This document shows positions 21,603 to 32,930 of a stretch of DNA of 64,000 nucleotides, piece by piece. The first letter of the stretch is position 1; every line of letters begins with the position of its first letter. Source of the DNA: an uncultured Kiloniellaceae bacterium (GTDB taxonomy: Bacteria > Pseudomonadota > Alphaproteobacteria > Kiloniellales > Kiloniellaceae); assembly GCA_947493695.1 (NCBI GenBank), contig CANLSF010000001.1, positions 1,054,001-1,118,000 of the forward strand, written 5' to 3'. A program made the position numbers and the translations under genes. The notes below the pieces were generated by a model. It was not told the origin of the DNA. It saw only the letters and a list, made by a program, of their open reading frames with translations, and did no database searches.

Positions 21603-22760
21603 ATGAAGATACTTTACCATCATAGAACCGGTTCGACCGATGGCCAGGCGGTTCACATCGAAGAGCTGATGACTGCGCTCAAGGCCCTGGGACACGAGAT
21701 CATTAAAGTGGCACCGGGCGGCAGCGAACAACAGGATTTCGGCGAGGAAAACGCGCTGATCGCTGCGCTGAAGCGGCACTTGCCGCAGGCGGTTTATGAG
21801 CTGATGGAGTTTTCCTACTCCCTGGTGGCCTATCGCCGTCTTAAGAAGGCTTACCTTGAGCACCGCCCGGATGTTCTTTACGAGCGCAGCAACCTCTTCC
21901 TGCTTTCCGGCGTCTGGCTTAAGCGCCGCTTCAAGCTGCCCATGCTGCTTGAAGTGAATGCACCACTTTTTGAAGAACGCAGCAAGTTCGGGCAGGTGGC
22001 TTTGAAACGGCTTGCTCGCTGGACGGAAGAGACCGCCTGGCGGGAAGCCGACTTCGCTCTGCCGGTCACCGATGTGCTGGCGGATCATCTGCGCCGAGCC
22101 GGTGTGCCGGAAGAACGTATCAGGATCATACCAAACGGGATCAACCAGGACCGTTTTCTCAAGGATATCGATACAAAGGCGGTTCGGGAACGCCTCAACC
22201 TGAATGAACGACTGGTCCTCGGTTTCACCGGTTTTGTGCGCGAATGGCACGGCCTGAACCACGTTGTCGACCTCCTGGCGGAAAACCGTGAAGGCACCCG
22301 GCTTCATCTCCTGGTCGTCGGCGATGGTCCCGCCAGGGAAAGCCTGGAAGCGCAAGCCCGGTCGTTAGGGGTGTCCGACAGGGTGACCTTTACCGGCGTG
22401 ATCGGTCGGGATGAGGTTGCCGACTACATTGCAGCATTCGACGTGGCGCTTCAGCCGGCGGTCACCAGCTATGCCTCGCCCTTGAAGCTCTTTGAGTACA
22501 TGGCGCTTGGTCGGGCGATTGTTGCGCCCGATATGCGAAACATCAAAGAAATCCTCTCAGATGAAGTTGATTCTCTGCTCTTCGATCCAGACCGCGAGAC
22601 CGGTTTCAGAGAAGCTATCGAGCGCGTGTGCAACGACCACGAATTGCGTGATCGCATCGGCAAGGCTGCCCGAGCCGCTATCACCGACAAGGCGCTGACC
22701 TGGGAGAATAATGCCCGGAGAATCGAAGCTTTGGTGAATACACCGCACTCTAAAAAGTAA
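21603..22760 (+). CDS. Glycosyltransferase family 4
   Basis: MKILYHHRTGSTDGQAVHIEELM...IIPNGINQDRF...SPLKLFEYMALGRAIVAP. Confidence 0.88.
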   Translation: MKILYHHRTGSTDGQAVHIEELMTALKALGHEIIKVAPGGSEQQDFGEENALIAALKRHLPQAVYELMEFSYSLVAYRRLKKAYLEHRPDVLYERSNLFLLSGVWLKRRFKLPMLLEVNAPLFEERSKFGQVALKRLARWTEETAWREADFALPVTDVLADHLRRAGVPEERIRIIPNGINQDRFLKDIDTKAVRERLNLNERLVLGFTGFVREWHGLNHVVDLLAENREGTRLHLLVVGDGPARESLEAQARSLGVSDRVTFTGVIGRDEVADYIAAFDVALQPAVTSYASPLKLFEYMALGRAIVAPDMRNIKEILSDEVDSLLFDPDRETGFREAIERVCNDHELRDRIGKAARAAITDKALTWENNARRIEALVNTPHSKK

Positions 22761-22988
22761 TCAATTCGGTATAGCGCGTGTACAACTTCTAATTATCATG
22801 TTTGACCATGTTTTAATTCGGATAGAAATACTAAATCAAAATAACACTAGAAACAGAATTTTGTTATTTCTATAAAATTGCAACTAAAATATTCAAATAC
22901 AAGAAGAAGCAATTCTATCATTTACGATAATTTAAGAGGTAAAGCCTAGGGTCCTTCATTGTATTCAGGTTCCGCTAAGGAGTTCCCA

Positions 22989-23807
22989 ATGGCCGTTGTT
23001 CAATCGCAGACTATCGGGGCACAGAACCAGATGTCTGTGTCCGGTCTGCCTGCGGCGCCTACCGAAAATGCCCGTCTTGCGGAGCTATTTAAACACTGGT
23101 TCGAGACGAAACCTGCGCTGAGCGCAGAAGAGATCGAACAGGCGCATCGTTTGCGGTACCAGGTCTATTGCCTTGAGAACCCCTTTGAGGATGCTCAAAG
23201 CAATCCTGATGGTTTGGAGATGGACGAGTACGACCCGCATTCGGTCCACAGCCTGCTCATTCATCGTCCTACCAACACGACGATGGGGGCTGTCCGTTTG
23301 ATCCTGCCGTCCCCCAATGCGGCTTATCACCTGCCGATCCAGGATGTATGGGAAACCGATCATATTCCCTATCCTGAGGCTACCACGGCGGAAATTTCCC
23401 GTTACGCTATTTCCCGTGAATTCCGGCGCCGTGCGGGTGAAGAGCGCTATGCTGACGTCAGCTGGGCGAACAACCAGGGCGACGAAGCCGCGCAGCGGAA
23501 GCTTGAACGCCGCGTTCTGCCGCATATCACGCTGGGTCTTATGAAAAGCGTCTTGCGTATGTGCATTGAGCACGAGATCTCGCATGTCTGCGCAGTGATG
23601 GAGCCTGCACTCATCCGCCTGCTCAGTCGCTTCGGCCTTCATTTCGAGCCGATCGGTCCCGTCGTGGATTATCACGGCCGGCGGCAGCCTTGCTACGCGT
23701 CGCTGGAAACACTGCTGAGGACCTCGCGTGAAGCCAGTCGTGAGTTCTGGGAAGTCGGGACCGATGATGGTCAGCTTTTGCCGAGTTCCGCAGCAGGCGA
23801 GCACTAA
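22989..23807 (+). CDS. PEP-CTERM/exosortase system-associated acyltransferase (LuxI/GNAT-like), copy 1
   Basis: AHRLRYQVYCLENPFEDAQ...ATTAEISRYAISREFRRR...HITLGLMKSVLRMCIEHEISHVCAVMEPALIRLLSRFG. Confidence 0.88.
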   Translation: MAVVQSQTIGAQNQMSVSGLPAAPTENARLAELFKHWFETKPALSAEEIEQAHRLRYQVYCLENPFEDAQSNPDGLEMDEYDPHSVHSLLIHRPTNTTMGAVRLILPSPNAAYHLPIQDVWETDHIPYPEATTAEISRYAISREFRRRAGEERYADVSWANNQGDEAAQRKLERRVLPHITLGLMKSVLRMCIEHEISHVCAVMEPALIRLLSRFGLHFEPIGPVVDYHGRRQPCYASLETLLRTSREASREFWEVGTDDGQLLPSSAAGEH

Positions 23808-23816
23808 GGTCGATCA

Positions 23817-23839
23817 AAAGGCCTTTCTCCAGGGCCTTT
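23817..23839 (+). terminator. Probable terminator stem-loop after acyltransferase copy 1
   Basis: AAAGGCC-TTTCTCCAG-GGCCTTT immediately after stop. Confidence 0.5.
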
Positions 23840-24110
23840 CGGTTCCTCAGGGCGATCAATAACCTGAAATTAATTCTCGACGGTGGGCTTATGCCCGGAT
23901 GGCAAGTTGGGCATCACGGGGCAGGCAATAAGCCTGCTCCATTTGGGCACCGTCGCGCTGAAAATCCCCCCAATTTACAGATGGACGACACTCCGGCTTC
24001 GCGCCAGACCAGCGGCCTAAGTCTTGGTCGGGATGCTCACGCTCTACGAGTCCGGGCGCAAATCCAACTCATTTCAATCACGCAACGTTAACATGTCGAT
24101 AGAGTGTCAG

Positions 24111-24130
24111 CGGTGCATTTGATTGCACCG
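24111..24130 (-). terminator. Stem-loop just after the stop of the OM barrel gene
   Basis: CGGTGCA-TTTGAT-TGCACCG inverted repeat; no strong T tract. Confidence 0.3.
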
Positions 24131-24138
24131 GATTCTCG

Positions 24139-25557
24139 TTAGAAACTGAACTGAACGCCGAACAGTATCCGATCATTGTCGTCGAACTGGCCGAACACGC
24201 CATCGGATGTACCGAAGAAGATATCCGCGCCGGCCCAGACTTTGATGTTGTCGTCGACATGATAGGTGACCTTGGGGCGAACCAGGCCGTCGCCGCTGTT
24301 GATCGACTGCAGCCAAATCACCTCGGCGACCAGGTCTTCGTCCAGGAAGCTCCGGCGGACCAGCAGACTGGTGGTCGCTTCAAACTGATCCCGGACCAGA
24401 CCATTGATGTCATTGGTCAGATAATCGCCGAAAACCTGAGCGCTGATGAGCGTGTCATCAAGCCCGCTCCAATCAAGTCCGATTACTGTGGAGAGATTGT
24501 CGCTTTCGTCGACGCCATCATCGTCTGCAAGATCATCGGTCAGGAAGTAGCGATCGAAGGAATAGCCGACTTCGCCGCGTACGACGAAATCGCCAAATGA
24601 GTTACTGAAGGTGCCGCCCAGCAAGTGCGTACGTTCATATTCCGGTGTAATGGTTACGACCGAGCCGTTTACCTGTCGACGGAGCACCGGATTGTCGTCG
24701 TAGTGATAGAGGTAGTTCAGGCTGACGTCCCAGCTATCGACCATACCGAGCACGCGGAGACCGGCATCGGAGTCTGCGAGAACACTGTCAGGGCGATCCG
24801 GCTCCTGCTGCACGACCGTAAAGCCGGGGATGGCCTCCGGCACGAACCTTGGTGCCGTCAGCGCGTAGAGGGCGTCGGCTTCCGGCAGGTCGTTGTAGGT
24901 CTGGTCCGGAATCCAGAGGAACTCGGCCATAAAGTCGTCAACCGGAACCTCTGCGGCAAAGGTCCAGAGAGGAATGCGTGAATCCTCAAAGTCGTCGAGA
25001 ATGAATTCCCTGAAATCCTGAGGATTAACAACGTCGAGAACCTTCAGGCCGTCAGACTGTCCCCAGACGATCTGCTGTTTCCCAATCCGAAAGTGCGCAA
25101 AATCCGTGGGCGCATCCACATAAAACTCGCGCAGCTCGAAATCAACGTCGTCGTTCAACAGCCAGCGCCGCGAGATGGTGGCGGTGCTGTCCTGGCTCGG
25201 ACTGCCTGGCTCCAGGCGGTCTCGGGTGTCCCAGCGGGCCCGTCCGATAGCTGTCAGGCTGAAGCCATCTGGAAGTTCGATCTCCAGCTCCGGCTGAATG
25301 GTCGTTTCGATCTTCTGACCGTTGCCGTCATTTAGATCAAGTGCGGACTCGTGGCGCAGGGTTGCCGTGAACAACACGGCCTCGTCGAGTGTATCGGCGA
25401 TGTAACCGCCCAGGCCGTCATCCTCCGCAAGTACAGGGGTCGTGGCCGAGGCAAGCGCGAGAAAGGCGGCCGTGCCCCAGCTCGCTGAGCTCAGCAGAGC
25501 GGTTCGGAAAAATTCCGCAGACCGCTGTGACGTCAGGTGGCGACGAGGCGTGATCAT
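24139..25557 (-). CDS. Outer-membrane beta-barrel protein, DUF1302-like
   Basis: Signal peptide (ALASATTPVLAED), alternating beta pattern, C-terminal aromatic RILFGVQFSF. Confidence 0.6.
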   Translation of the reverse strand: MITPRRHLTSQRSAEFFRTALLSSASWGTAAFLALASATTPVLAEDDGLGGYIADTLDEAVLFTATLRHESALDLNDGNGQKIETTIQPELEIELPDGFSLTAIGRARWDTRDRLEPGSPSQDSTATISRRWLLNDDVDFELREFYVDAPTDFAHFRIGKQQIVWGQSDGLKVLDVVNPQDFREFILDDFEDSRIPLWTFAAEVPVDDFMAEFLWIPDQTYNDLPEADALYALTAPRFVPEAIPGFTVVQQEPDRPDSVLADSDAGLRVLGMVDSWDVSLNYLYHYDDNPVLRRQVNGSVVTITPEYERTHLLGGTFSNSFGDFVVRGEVGYSFDRYFLTDDLADDDGVDESDNLSTVIGLDWSGLDDTLISAQVFGDYLTNDINGLVRDQFEATTSLLVRRSFLDEDLVAEVIWLQSINSGDGLVRPKVTYHVDDNIKVWAGADIFFGTSDGVFGQFDDNDRILFGVQFSF

Positions 25558-25570
25558 CGTTTCAAGCCCC

Positions 25571-26479
25571 TCATAATCCGCGCTTGAGTGCACTGCGGGT
25601 GAAGAGGTCGTCGCTCAGTTCGGCAAGGTAATCGACGTCACTCATGATGAAGGTCGTTTTATGGCCGGTCTTGTGGTTTTCGGCCTCCAGAAGATGAGAG
25701 GTCCAGATGCCCTGCACCTGACGGATGTCCCGGGTGTAAATGGTCTTGAGTTTCTTGCCCTGGAGATCCCAGATTTCGGATTTCAGCACCATCCAGATCT
25801 CGGCATCCACGCAGCTCAGCGTGCGGCTGTATCCCAACTGTTCAGCGATTTCTTCGTTGGCCGGAATACCTTCCATGATGTAGCAGGCCCGACCGTCCAC
25901 CTCACCCATACCCAGGGTCGTGCGGTTATAGTCGCTGCGCGATACTTTGGTGTCCTGGCGGATATCGTCGTAGGTGAAGTCGGTGCCCATGAAGTAGTCG
26001 CCACGGTCCGAACCGGAAATGCGGCGCACGCGGCGCAGTGCGGGAAGATACAGCCACTGGGCGTCTTCCTCGGCGTCTTCCAGGTAGTCGAAGGTCAGGA
26101 ACGCCGTATCCCTCACGTTCCTTGGCTTCTCGAAGAAGATTGCGATGCGTTTCTCGGTCTCGAAATACTTGCGGAACGACCGGGTTTTGCGGGTTCGCTT
26201 TTTACCGCGCTTGTCGAGAAGTTCCATGATCATGCTGCGGGCAACGGAATCACCGTCGTTGCGCGCGTTGATCCGCGCTGCGATTTCGTCTCCGCTCGGC
26301 AGCACCTGGTCACTTGCCGCAGTGGTACCGGACGCTGAGGGCTGCTGCGCAACAGGGGCCTGCAGGCGGGCGTTGTTCGGCTCAGCCGGTGTTGTGGCCC
26401 AGGCCGGTATCACAAGGCCGCCGGTCAGGAGCGCAGTGGCGAGAAATCCGGTGATCGGGCGGCGGGTGAGCGTTTTCAT
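25571..26479 (-). CDS. Outer membrane lipoprotein-sorting (LolA-like) protein
   Basis: RSMIMELLDKRGKKRTRKTRSFRKYFETEKRIAIFFEKPRNVRDTAFLTFDY...DAQWLYLPALRRVRRISGSDRGDYFMGTDFTYDD. Confidence 0.82.
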   Translation of the reverse strand: MKTLTRRPITGFLATALLTGGLVIPAWATTPAEPNNARLQAPVAQQPSASGTTAASDQVLPSGDEIAARINARNDGDSVARSMIMELLDKRGKKRTRKTRSFRKYFETEKRIAIFFEKPRNVRDTAFLTFDYLEDAEEDAQWLYLPALRRVRRISGSDRGDYFMGTDFTYDDIRQDTKVSRSDYNRTTLGMGEVDGRACYIMEGIPANEEIAEQLGYSRTLSCVDAEIWMVLKSEIWDLQGKKLKTIYTRDIRQVQGIWTSHLLEAENHKTGHKTTFIMSDVDYLAELSDDLFTRSALKRGL

Positions 26480-26497
26480 CTTAAAGCGTTCCTTTTC

Positions 26498-28948
26498 TCA
26501 AGCTCGATCCGGCACGTCGCTGATACCCAACCGTTCCCAGCGAACGGAGATGTCGCGTGATGCCTGAGCAATCCGGAATTGTTCAGTTAGAAAGCTTGGG
26601 GGCAGCAGCTTCACCAGCGCAGGCAGGACGGTCATGCTGGCGATGAAGCTGGCCGACACGGCCACGGCTACCAGGCTGCCGAAACGGATCAGACCGGGAA
26701 CCTGGCTCGAGATCAGCACCCCGAAGCCGAAAAACACGGTCAGAAAATTGAACAGCAGGGCGCGGCCTGTGGTTGGAAACAGGTCCTCAATGGCTTCGTC
26801 CAGACTCTTCGCTCGATCGCCGGCAAGCAGGATCAGGCGATCAAGGGCGTGCACCGCGAAATCGACGCCGATGCCGATCGCGATGGCTGCCGACATGGAG
26901 GTTCCGATGGCAAGCCGGATGCCGACCGCACCCATCAGCGCGTAGACGAGGAAAACTGAAATCGCGACCGGCAGAAGGGTCAGTGTGCCGGCAATGGTCG
27001 AACGGAATGTCAGGGACGACATGACCCAAACGGCGATCAATGAAATCAGGACGCTGACCAGATGTCCGCTCAGCAGCTGGTTCATCCAGTTGTAGTGAAC
27101 CGTGACATGCCCGGAGAGGCTCGCCGTCATGTCGGCGCTGTTGAAGTTGGTGTCTATGTAGTCTTCCAGGGCCGCAATGACCTTGGCTTCGTTACTGTAG
27201 CGCCCGTTATTCATGGTGACGCGCAGATTGGCCAGACGGTAGTCATAGTCGACTTCTTCCTGGAAGTCGGTGGGGTCACCGCTCATGGAATAGAGCAGGA
27301 AGTACTGGGCGACCTGGTCGGCGGTCTCGGGCAGTACGTAGGCGTCGGCTTCATTGTCGAAGAGGGCCTGATTCATCTGCTTGAGATAGTCGACGATCGA
27401 GACGGTCGAGCGGACCGAGGGCAGAGTCTCGATGTAACGCTGCAGGGCTTCGATACGGCGCAGGCGCTCCGGCTCGAAGAGGGCTTCCGCTTCCTGGGTT
27501 TCGATCACGACGTCCAGGGTCGTGGTACCGTTCATCAGATCATTGATGACCCGGTCGGCAACGGCAATGGGTTCGTCAATCTGGAAGTTGTCGATCGGCG
27601 CTTCGTCGGCCCGCAACTGGGACAATCCGATCAGACCAGCTGCGATCACGAGGCCGCCGAGGGTCAATACAGCCTTCGGGTTTTCTGCGACACTGCGTCC
27701 TATGCGCCGACCGAAGAGCGCGCCCCGGCTCTCAGCTGTTTCTTGTACATCGCCCTGCACCTTTCCTGCGCGCCGAATAGCACGAAGCGCGGGCGACATG
27801 CGGGGCTTCAGGAGGGTCAGGCCCGCGGGAACGGCCACCAGAGAGAGGATCATTGCTGTTGCAATGCCCAGGGTGGCAAAGAGACCGAAGTCCTTCATCG
27901 GCGGCATCGAAGAAGACAGATAGATTCCGGTGAAACCCGCAATGGTCGTCAGCGACGTGATGGTGACCGGGCGCCACATGGCCATCATGGTGCGGATGGC
28001 AAGTTCCCGCGCCGGTGCTTTTGGCCGTGCACTCAACTCGTCGTAATACTGGCCGAGAATATGGATTGAATCGGCGACGGCGATCCCGATCAGGACCACC
28101 GGCAGGGCATTTGTGATCGTATAGATCGGTTTTCCCGCCGCGGCCATGGCCCCCATGGCAACGCCCAGCGTTCCGCCTACGACCAGCAGCGGCAAAATCA
28201 CGCCGCGTGGGTTCCGGTAGCAGAGAAAGAGAATGAAAACGATGATGACTGCCGCCAGGGGGGTGAGGCGTTGGGCATCGGTATCGACATACTTGCCGAG
28301 GTATCCCATGACACCGCCCTGGCCGGCCACATGAATTTCCTCGCCGGCCTGCCGTGGCGCCGCATCCACCAGTTCACGCAGCAGGCGGTAAGCTTCCTGC
28401 GATTGCTCTTCGTCCAGCAACTCCGCTGCGATCAGTGTCGCTTTGCCGTTCTCGCCGATGAGATTGCCGTTGTAGAGCGGGAAGCCGGCGACGGCATCGC
28501 GGATGGCGTCGGCCTCTTCCTGCGTCTCGGGTGGGTCGATGAAAAAGGGTTCAACCTGAAGGCCTTCGGGGACGCCGATGATGTTCTTTTCGCTGGCCAG
28601 GCTGGTGATCCGGTCCGCGTCAATGCCCGGCAGTTCGGCAATTTGGTCCGACAACCATTTGATAAGTTGAAGACTCTCAGGGTTGAAAACGCCGTGAGGT
28701 CCATTGTTGACCACTGCGACCACCAGAGGGTCTTTCAGGCCAAAGGTCTCCTTGACCTTATCCCGATAAACAACAGCCGGATGTTCGGCCGGCATGAAGG
28801 CATCCGCGCTGGTGTCTTTGGTCAGGCGCGGCAAAAAGCTTGCCGTGGCGATCGTTATGATGGCCACGATCACAAGAACGGTTTTTGGAAAGGCCGTGAC
28901 GGCTTCGAAGAACCGCCAGGTCCGTGATTTCCCCATCTCGATGATCAT
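26498..28948 (-). CDS. RND/MMPL family transporter
   Basis: About 12 TMs, two SSD-like repeats (GIAVADSIHILGQYYDE; GIGVDFAVHALDRL), two periplasmic loops. Confidence 0.88.
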   Translation of the reverse strand: MIIEMGKSRTWRFFEAVTAFPKTVLVIVAIITIATASFLPRLTKDTSADAFMPAEHPAVVYRDKVKETFGLKDPLVVAVVNNGPHGVFNPESLQLIKWLSDQIAELPGIDADRITSLASEKNIIGVPEGLQVEPFFIDPPETQEEADAIRDAVAGFPLYNGNLIGENGKATLIAAELLDEEQSQEAYRLLRELVDAAPRQAGEEIHVAGQGGVMGYLGKYVDTDAQRLTPLAAVIIVFILFLCYRNPRGVILPLLVVGGTLGVAMGAMAAAGKPIYTITNALPVVLIGIAVADSIHILGQYYDELSARPKAPARELAIRTMMAMWRPVTITSLTTIAGFTGIYLSSSMPPMKDFGLFATLGIATAMILSLVAVPAGLTLLKPRMSPALRAIRRAGKVQGDVQETAESRGALFGRRIGRSVAENPKAVLTLGGLVIAAGLIGLSQLRADEAPIDNFQIDEPIAVADRVINDLMNGTTTLDVVIETQEAEALFEPERLRRIEALQRYIETLPSVRSTVSIVDYLKQMNQALFDNEADAYVLPETADQVAQYFLLYSMSGDPTDFQEEVDYDYRLANLRVTMNNGRYSNEAKVIAALEDYIDTNFNSADMTASLSGHVTVHYNWMNQLLSGHLVSVLISLIAVWVMSSLTFRSTIAGTLTLLPVAISVFLVYALMGAVGIRLAIGTSMSAAIAIGIGVDFAVHALDRLILLAGDRAKSLDEAIEDLFPTTGRALLFNFLTVFFGFGVLISSQVPGLIRFGSLVAVAVSASFIASMTVLPALVKLLPPSFLTEQFRIAQASRDISVRWERLGISDVPDRA

Positions 28949-29099
28949 TTCGTCCGCGTAAAAGAGACGGAAATATCACCACAAAGAGGTTAGGAAAGCG
29001 TTGAAATCACGGGAATCTGTTACGCTACCATGGGTTCGGCATTTTGATCCTGGTGCCAACATCTGCGTGTAAGGCAGATGCCGTGAACCACCCTGTTTG

Positions 29100-30455
<1,356 letters not shown>

Positions 30456-30519
30456 AAAAAAGATCTCTACAGAACTGTTGCAACAGGGTCGTTTTTATTG
30501 GTGGCACTGGATCGTCGTA

Positions 30520-32634
30520 TCAGTTGGAAACTGGTACTGTAGGTTCGACCAAGAGTGAAGTGTCAAACTCTGCTTCTTTCGGACCGGTTCCCTCCACAAT
30601 GGGAAGGAGGATACGCATTGTTGTTCCTGCCCCCGGGTTACTGATCACTTCAAGGTCTCCTCCAAGCTCCCTCGCATATTCACGGCACTGATACGCGCCA
30701 ATGCCCATGCCGCGGGATTTCGTCGAGCGGAACGGCGTAAAGAGTTCGTTCATGACAAAACTCGTATCCATCCCCGTGCCGTTGTCTGCAACCTCGATCA
30801 GGGCTGTTTCGCCCTTTCGGTTCAGGCTGATCTTGACCCAGCCGTCGGAATCAACTGCATCGATCGCATTCTGCAAAAGATGATTGATAATTGCGCTCAA
30901 ACGTTCCTGGTCGGCGGCGACGGTCACATCGATACCGCTCCAATCTATCGATAAATCTATGGAATCGCTTTGTTTAATTCGCGTTAATTTCGCCAATAAA
31001 GGCCCAATTTGGACAATGTTGCTGGCATTGGCCGTGGGTTGATCATTGCCAAGGCGGTCCATCAGTCGCCGCATTTTCGAAACAGCGTCATTGAGTGTGT
31101 CTGTCATGTCCTCACGAAACTGCTCGTTGTGACCGTGCCGTTCCATGTTCTTGGACAATAACTCCAATTGGCTTACCAGGTTCTTGATGTCGTGTATGAC
31201 GAAGGCGAAGCGCCGATTGAATTTGGCGAATTCCCGCGATTCAGCCAGTGCGACTGCGTTCTTCTGCTCCGCCAGATAGCTGGCGGCCTGTCGCCCGGTT
31301 GTTTTGAGCAGATCGTAGTCTTCCCAGCCCAGCGGCCGGACTGCGCGGGGCCGCGCGAGCAACAGGAAACCGATGAAGGCGGCATGATGGGTCAGAGGAA
31401 CGATAATCCAGGCGTTCTTAAGCTGGCTGATTGAATCGGGTAGGGTTAGATTTCCGTATTTTGACGGATTCTCCTGTACCTCCACGACATCGATCAACCA
31501 CTGGCGCTCTTCCAGAAACCGGGCCATCGACGTTGCTTCATCGGTGCGCAAGCTTGAAACAGCCATGTTCCAGGCTGCATAAACGACGTAGCGGTCATCC
31601 TGGCGCAGCCACAAGGCGCCGCCGGGACTTTCAACGATATCGGCGATGGCCTGGATGACACGTACGCCCAGTTCCTCGGTTTCCTGGGATTCGGACACTG
31701 TACGTGTGAAGCGCAGCCATTCTTCACGGTAGTCATAGCGGTAAGCGTAAAAGTGCTTACCAATCAGAACCTTGATGTGAGCCCTGACGGTTCCGGAGAT
31801 CAGCAGTACGGCCAGAACGATAATCGCGCCGAAGAAGAAGGTGGCCTGAATCACTGTCCCCCAGGCACCGTCGAACTGCTGAAGGAAGAAGCCGACACCG
31901 GCCATGCCGATGATGTAGACGCCGCTTGTGGTCAGCGTAGTGGAGTAAAAGGCGATTTTGCGGGAAACCGTGATATTGGTCCGCCACATTTCGTTGCGGC
32001 GCGAGGAGATTGCGAGCAGTGGAACGACCATCGCCTGCACGCCACCGCGGGCCTCCTGGAATCCTGAGTTAACCTCACCGAACAAAAGGGCGTCCGCATA
32101 GAAAAACAGATCATAGGCAAAGAGTCCGCCTATGCCGATGCAGAGAAACTTTATCTTCCAGCGTTCATCCTCGCTGGTGTTGCGAAACAGGGTTTCGATC
32201 AGCATCAGGCCGGCAATTACCAGCATAAGCCGCAGAAGGCAGCGAACGGTAAAGCCCGCTTCCCACGTCAGTGGCTGATAGAGTTCGTAACCGAGCAGCA
32301 GGATTGAGAAGGCAATGAAGATGAATACGATATAGCGGCCAAGGCCCTGATTCGTATCAGATGACCCGCCTTGCAGCACGCTCCATAGAAACGCCAGCCA
32401 GCATACAGAACGAAGGTTCTCCATGGCTTCTATCAGCGAGGCCAGGTGAACGCCGCTCCAGTTCTGATAGGCGGCAAGCGACAGCCAGAAGAAGGTTACG
32501 AAACAGGCCAGGAACAATAGACTGCCCTGCAGTCGTCGTTCGAAGTTGATGGCCAGCAGCAGTGTAAGGAGGAGGAAGGCGCCAGCGCCGACCGAGTAGC
32601 TGATGGTCCCAATAAGAGCAGTCTCTACGATCAT
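30520..32634 (-). CDS. prsK: XrtA/PEP-CTERM system histidine kinase PrsK
   Basis: N-terminal multi-TM region, GAF-like domain, FAFVIHDIKNLVSQLELLSKN H-box, ATPase GMGIGAYQCREYARELGGDLEVIS. Confidence 0.92.
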   Translation of the reverse strand: MIVETALIGTISYSVGAGAFLLLTLLLAINFERRLQGSLLFLACFVTFFWLSLAAYQNWSGVHLASLIEAMENLRSVCWLAFLWSVLQGGSSDTNQGLGRYIVFIFIAFSILLLGYELYQPLTWEAGFTVRCLLRLMLVIAGLMLIETLFRNTSEDERWKIKFLCIGIGGLFAYDLFFYADALLFGEVNSGFQEARGGVQAMVVPLLAISSRRNEMWRTNITVSRKIAFYSTTLTTSGVYIIGMAGVGFFLQQFDGAWGTVIQATFFFGAIIVLAVLLISGTVRAHIKVLIGKHFYAYRYDYREEWLRFTRTVSESQETEELGVRVIQAIADIVESPGGALWLRQDDRYVVYAAWNMAVSSLRTDEATSMARFLEERQWLIDVVEVQENPSKYGNLTLPDSISQLKNAWIIVPLTHHAAFIGFLLLARPRAVRPLGWEDYDLLKTTGRQAASYLAEQKNAVALAESREFAKFNRRFAFVIHDIKNLVSQLELLSKNMERHGHNEQFREDMTDTLNDAVSKMRRLMDRLGNDQPTANASNIVQIGPLLAKLTRIKQSDSIDLSIDWSGIDVTVAADQERLSAIINHLLQNAIDAVDSDGWVKISLNRKGETALIEVADNGTGMDTSFVMNELFTPFRSTKSRGMGIGAYQCREYARELGGDLEVISNPGAGTTMRILLPIVEGTGPKEAEFDTSLLVEPTVPVSN

Positions 32635-32646
32635 TCCCCCTTATAT

Positions 32647-32662
32647 CACGCAGTTCTGCGTG
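32647..32662 (-). promoter_or_regulatory. Perfect inverted repeat immediately upstream of prsK start
   Basis: CACGCAG-TT-CTGCGTG, ending 13 bp from the ATG and adjacent to the AGGGGGA ribosome-binding sequence. Confidence 0.4.
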
Positions 32663-32930
32663 TGGCACTGGCAGTGAAGACATTGGTTGCTGCAAAACTG
32701 CCGAAACCTCAAAGTGAGTCCGATCAGACAAAAACCGGCCCCCGGACAGAGGTGGTGTTTTTTTTAGATGTGCAGGTGAGTCAAAGAAATATCAACACAT
32801 TCAGTTTATTACGCTTAAACTCTGTTCGTATTAAGGCCACTGTGTTCGAGCAATGTTCTAGTGATCTGCCGTTGATTTTCTTTCGCGCTACCCTGGCTTT
32901 CTTGTTTTTTCCACGCAGTAAGTTTCCACG

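Noticed and set aside
28949-29060. TTGGCACCAGGATCAAAATG on the minus strand upstream of the RND operon as a sigma-54 promoter
   Set aside because: The -24 half is good but there is no GC dinucleotide at the required 10-nt spacing, and no TGTAARG...CGACA motif was found upstream.
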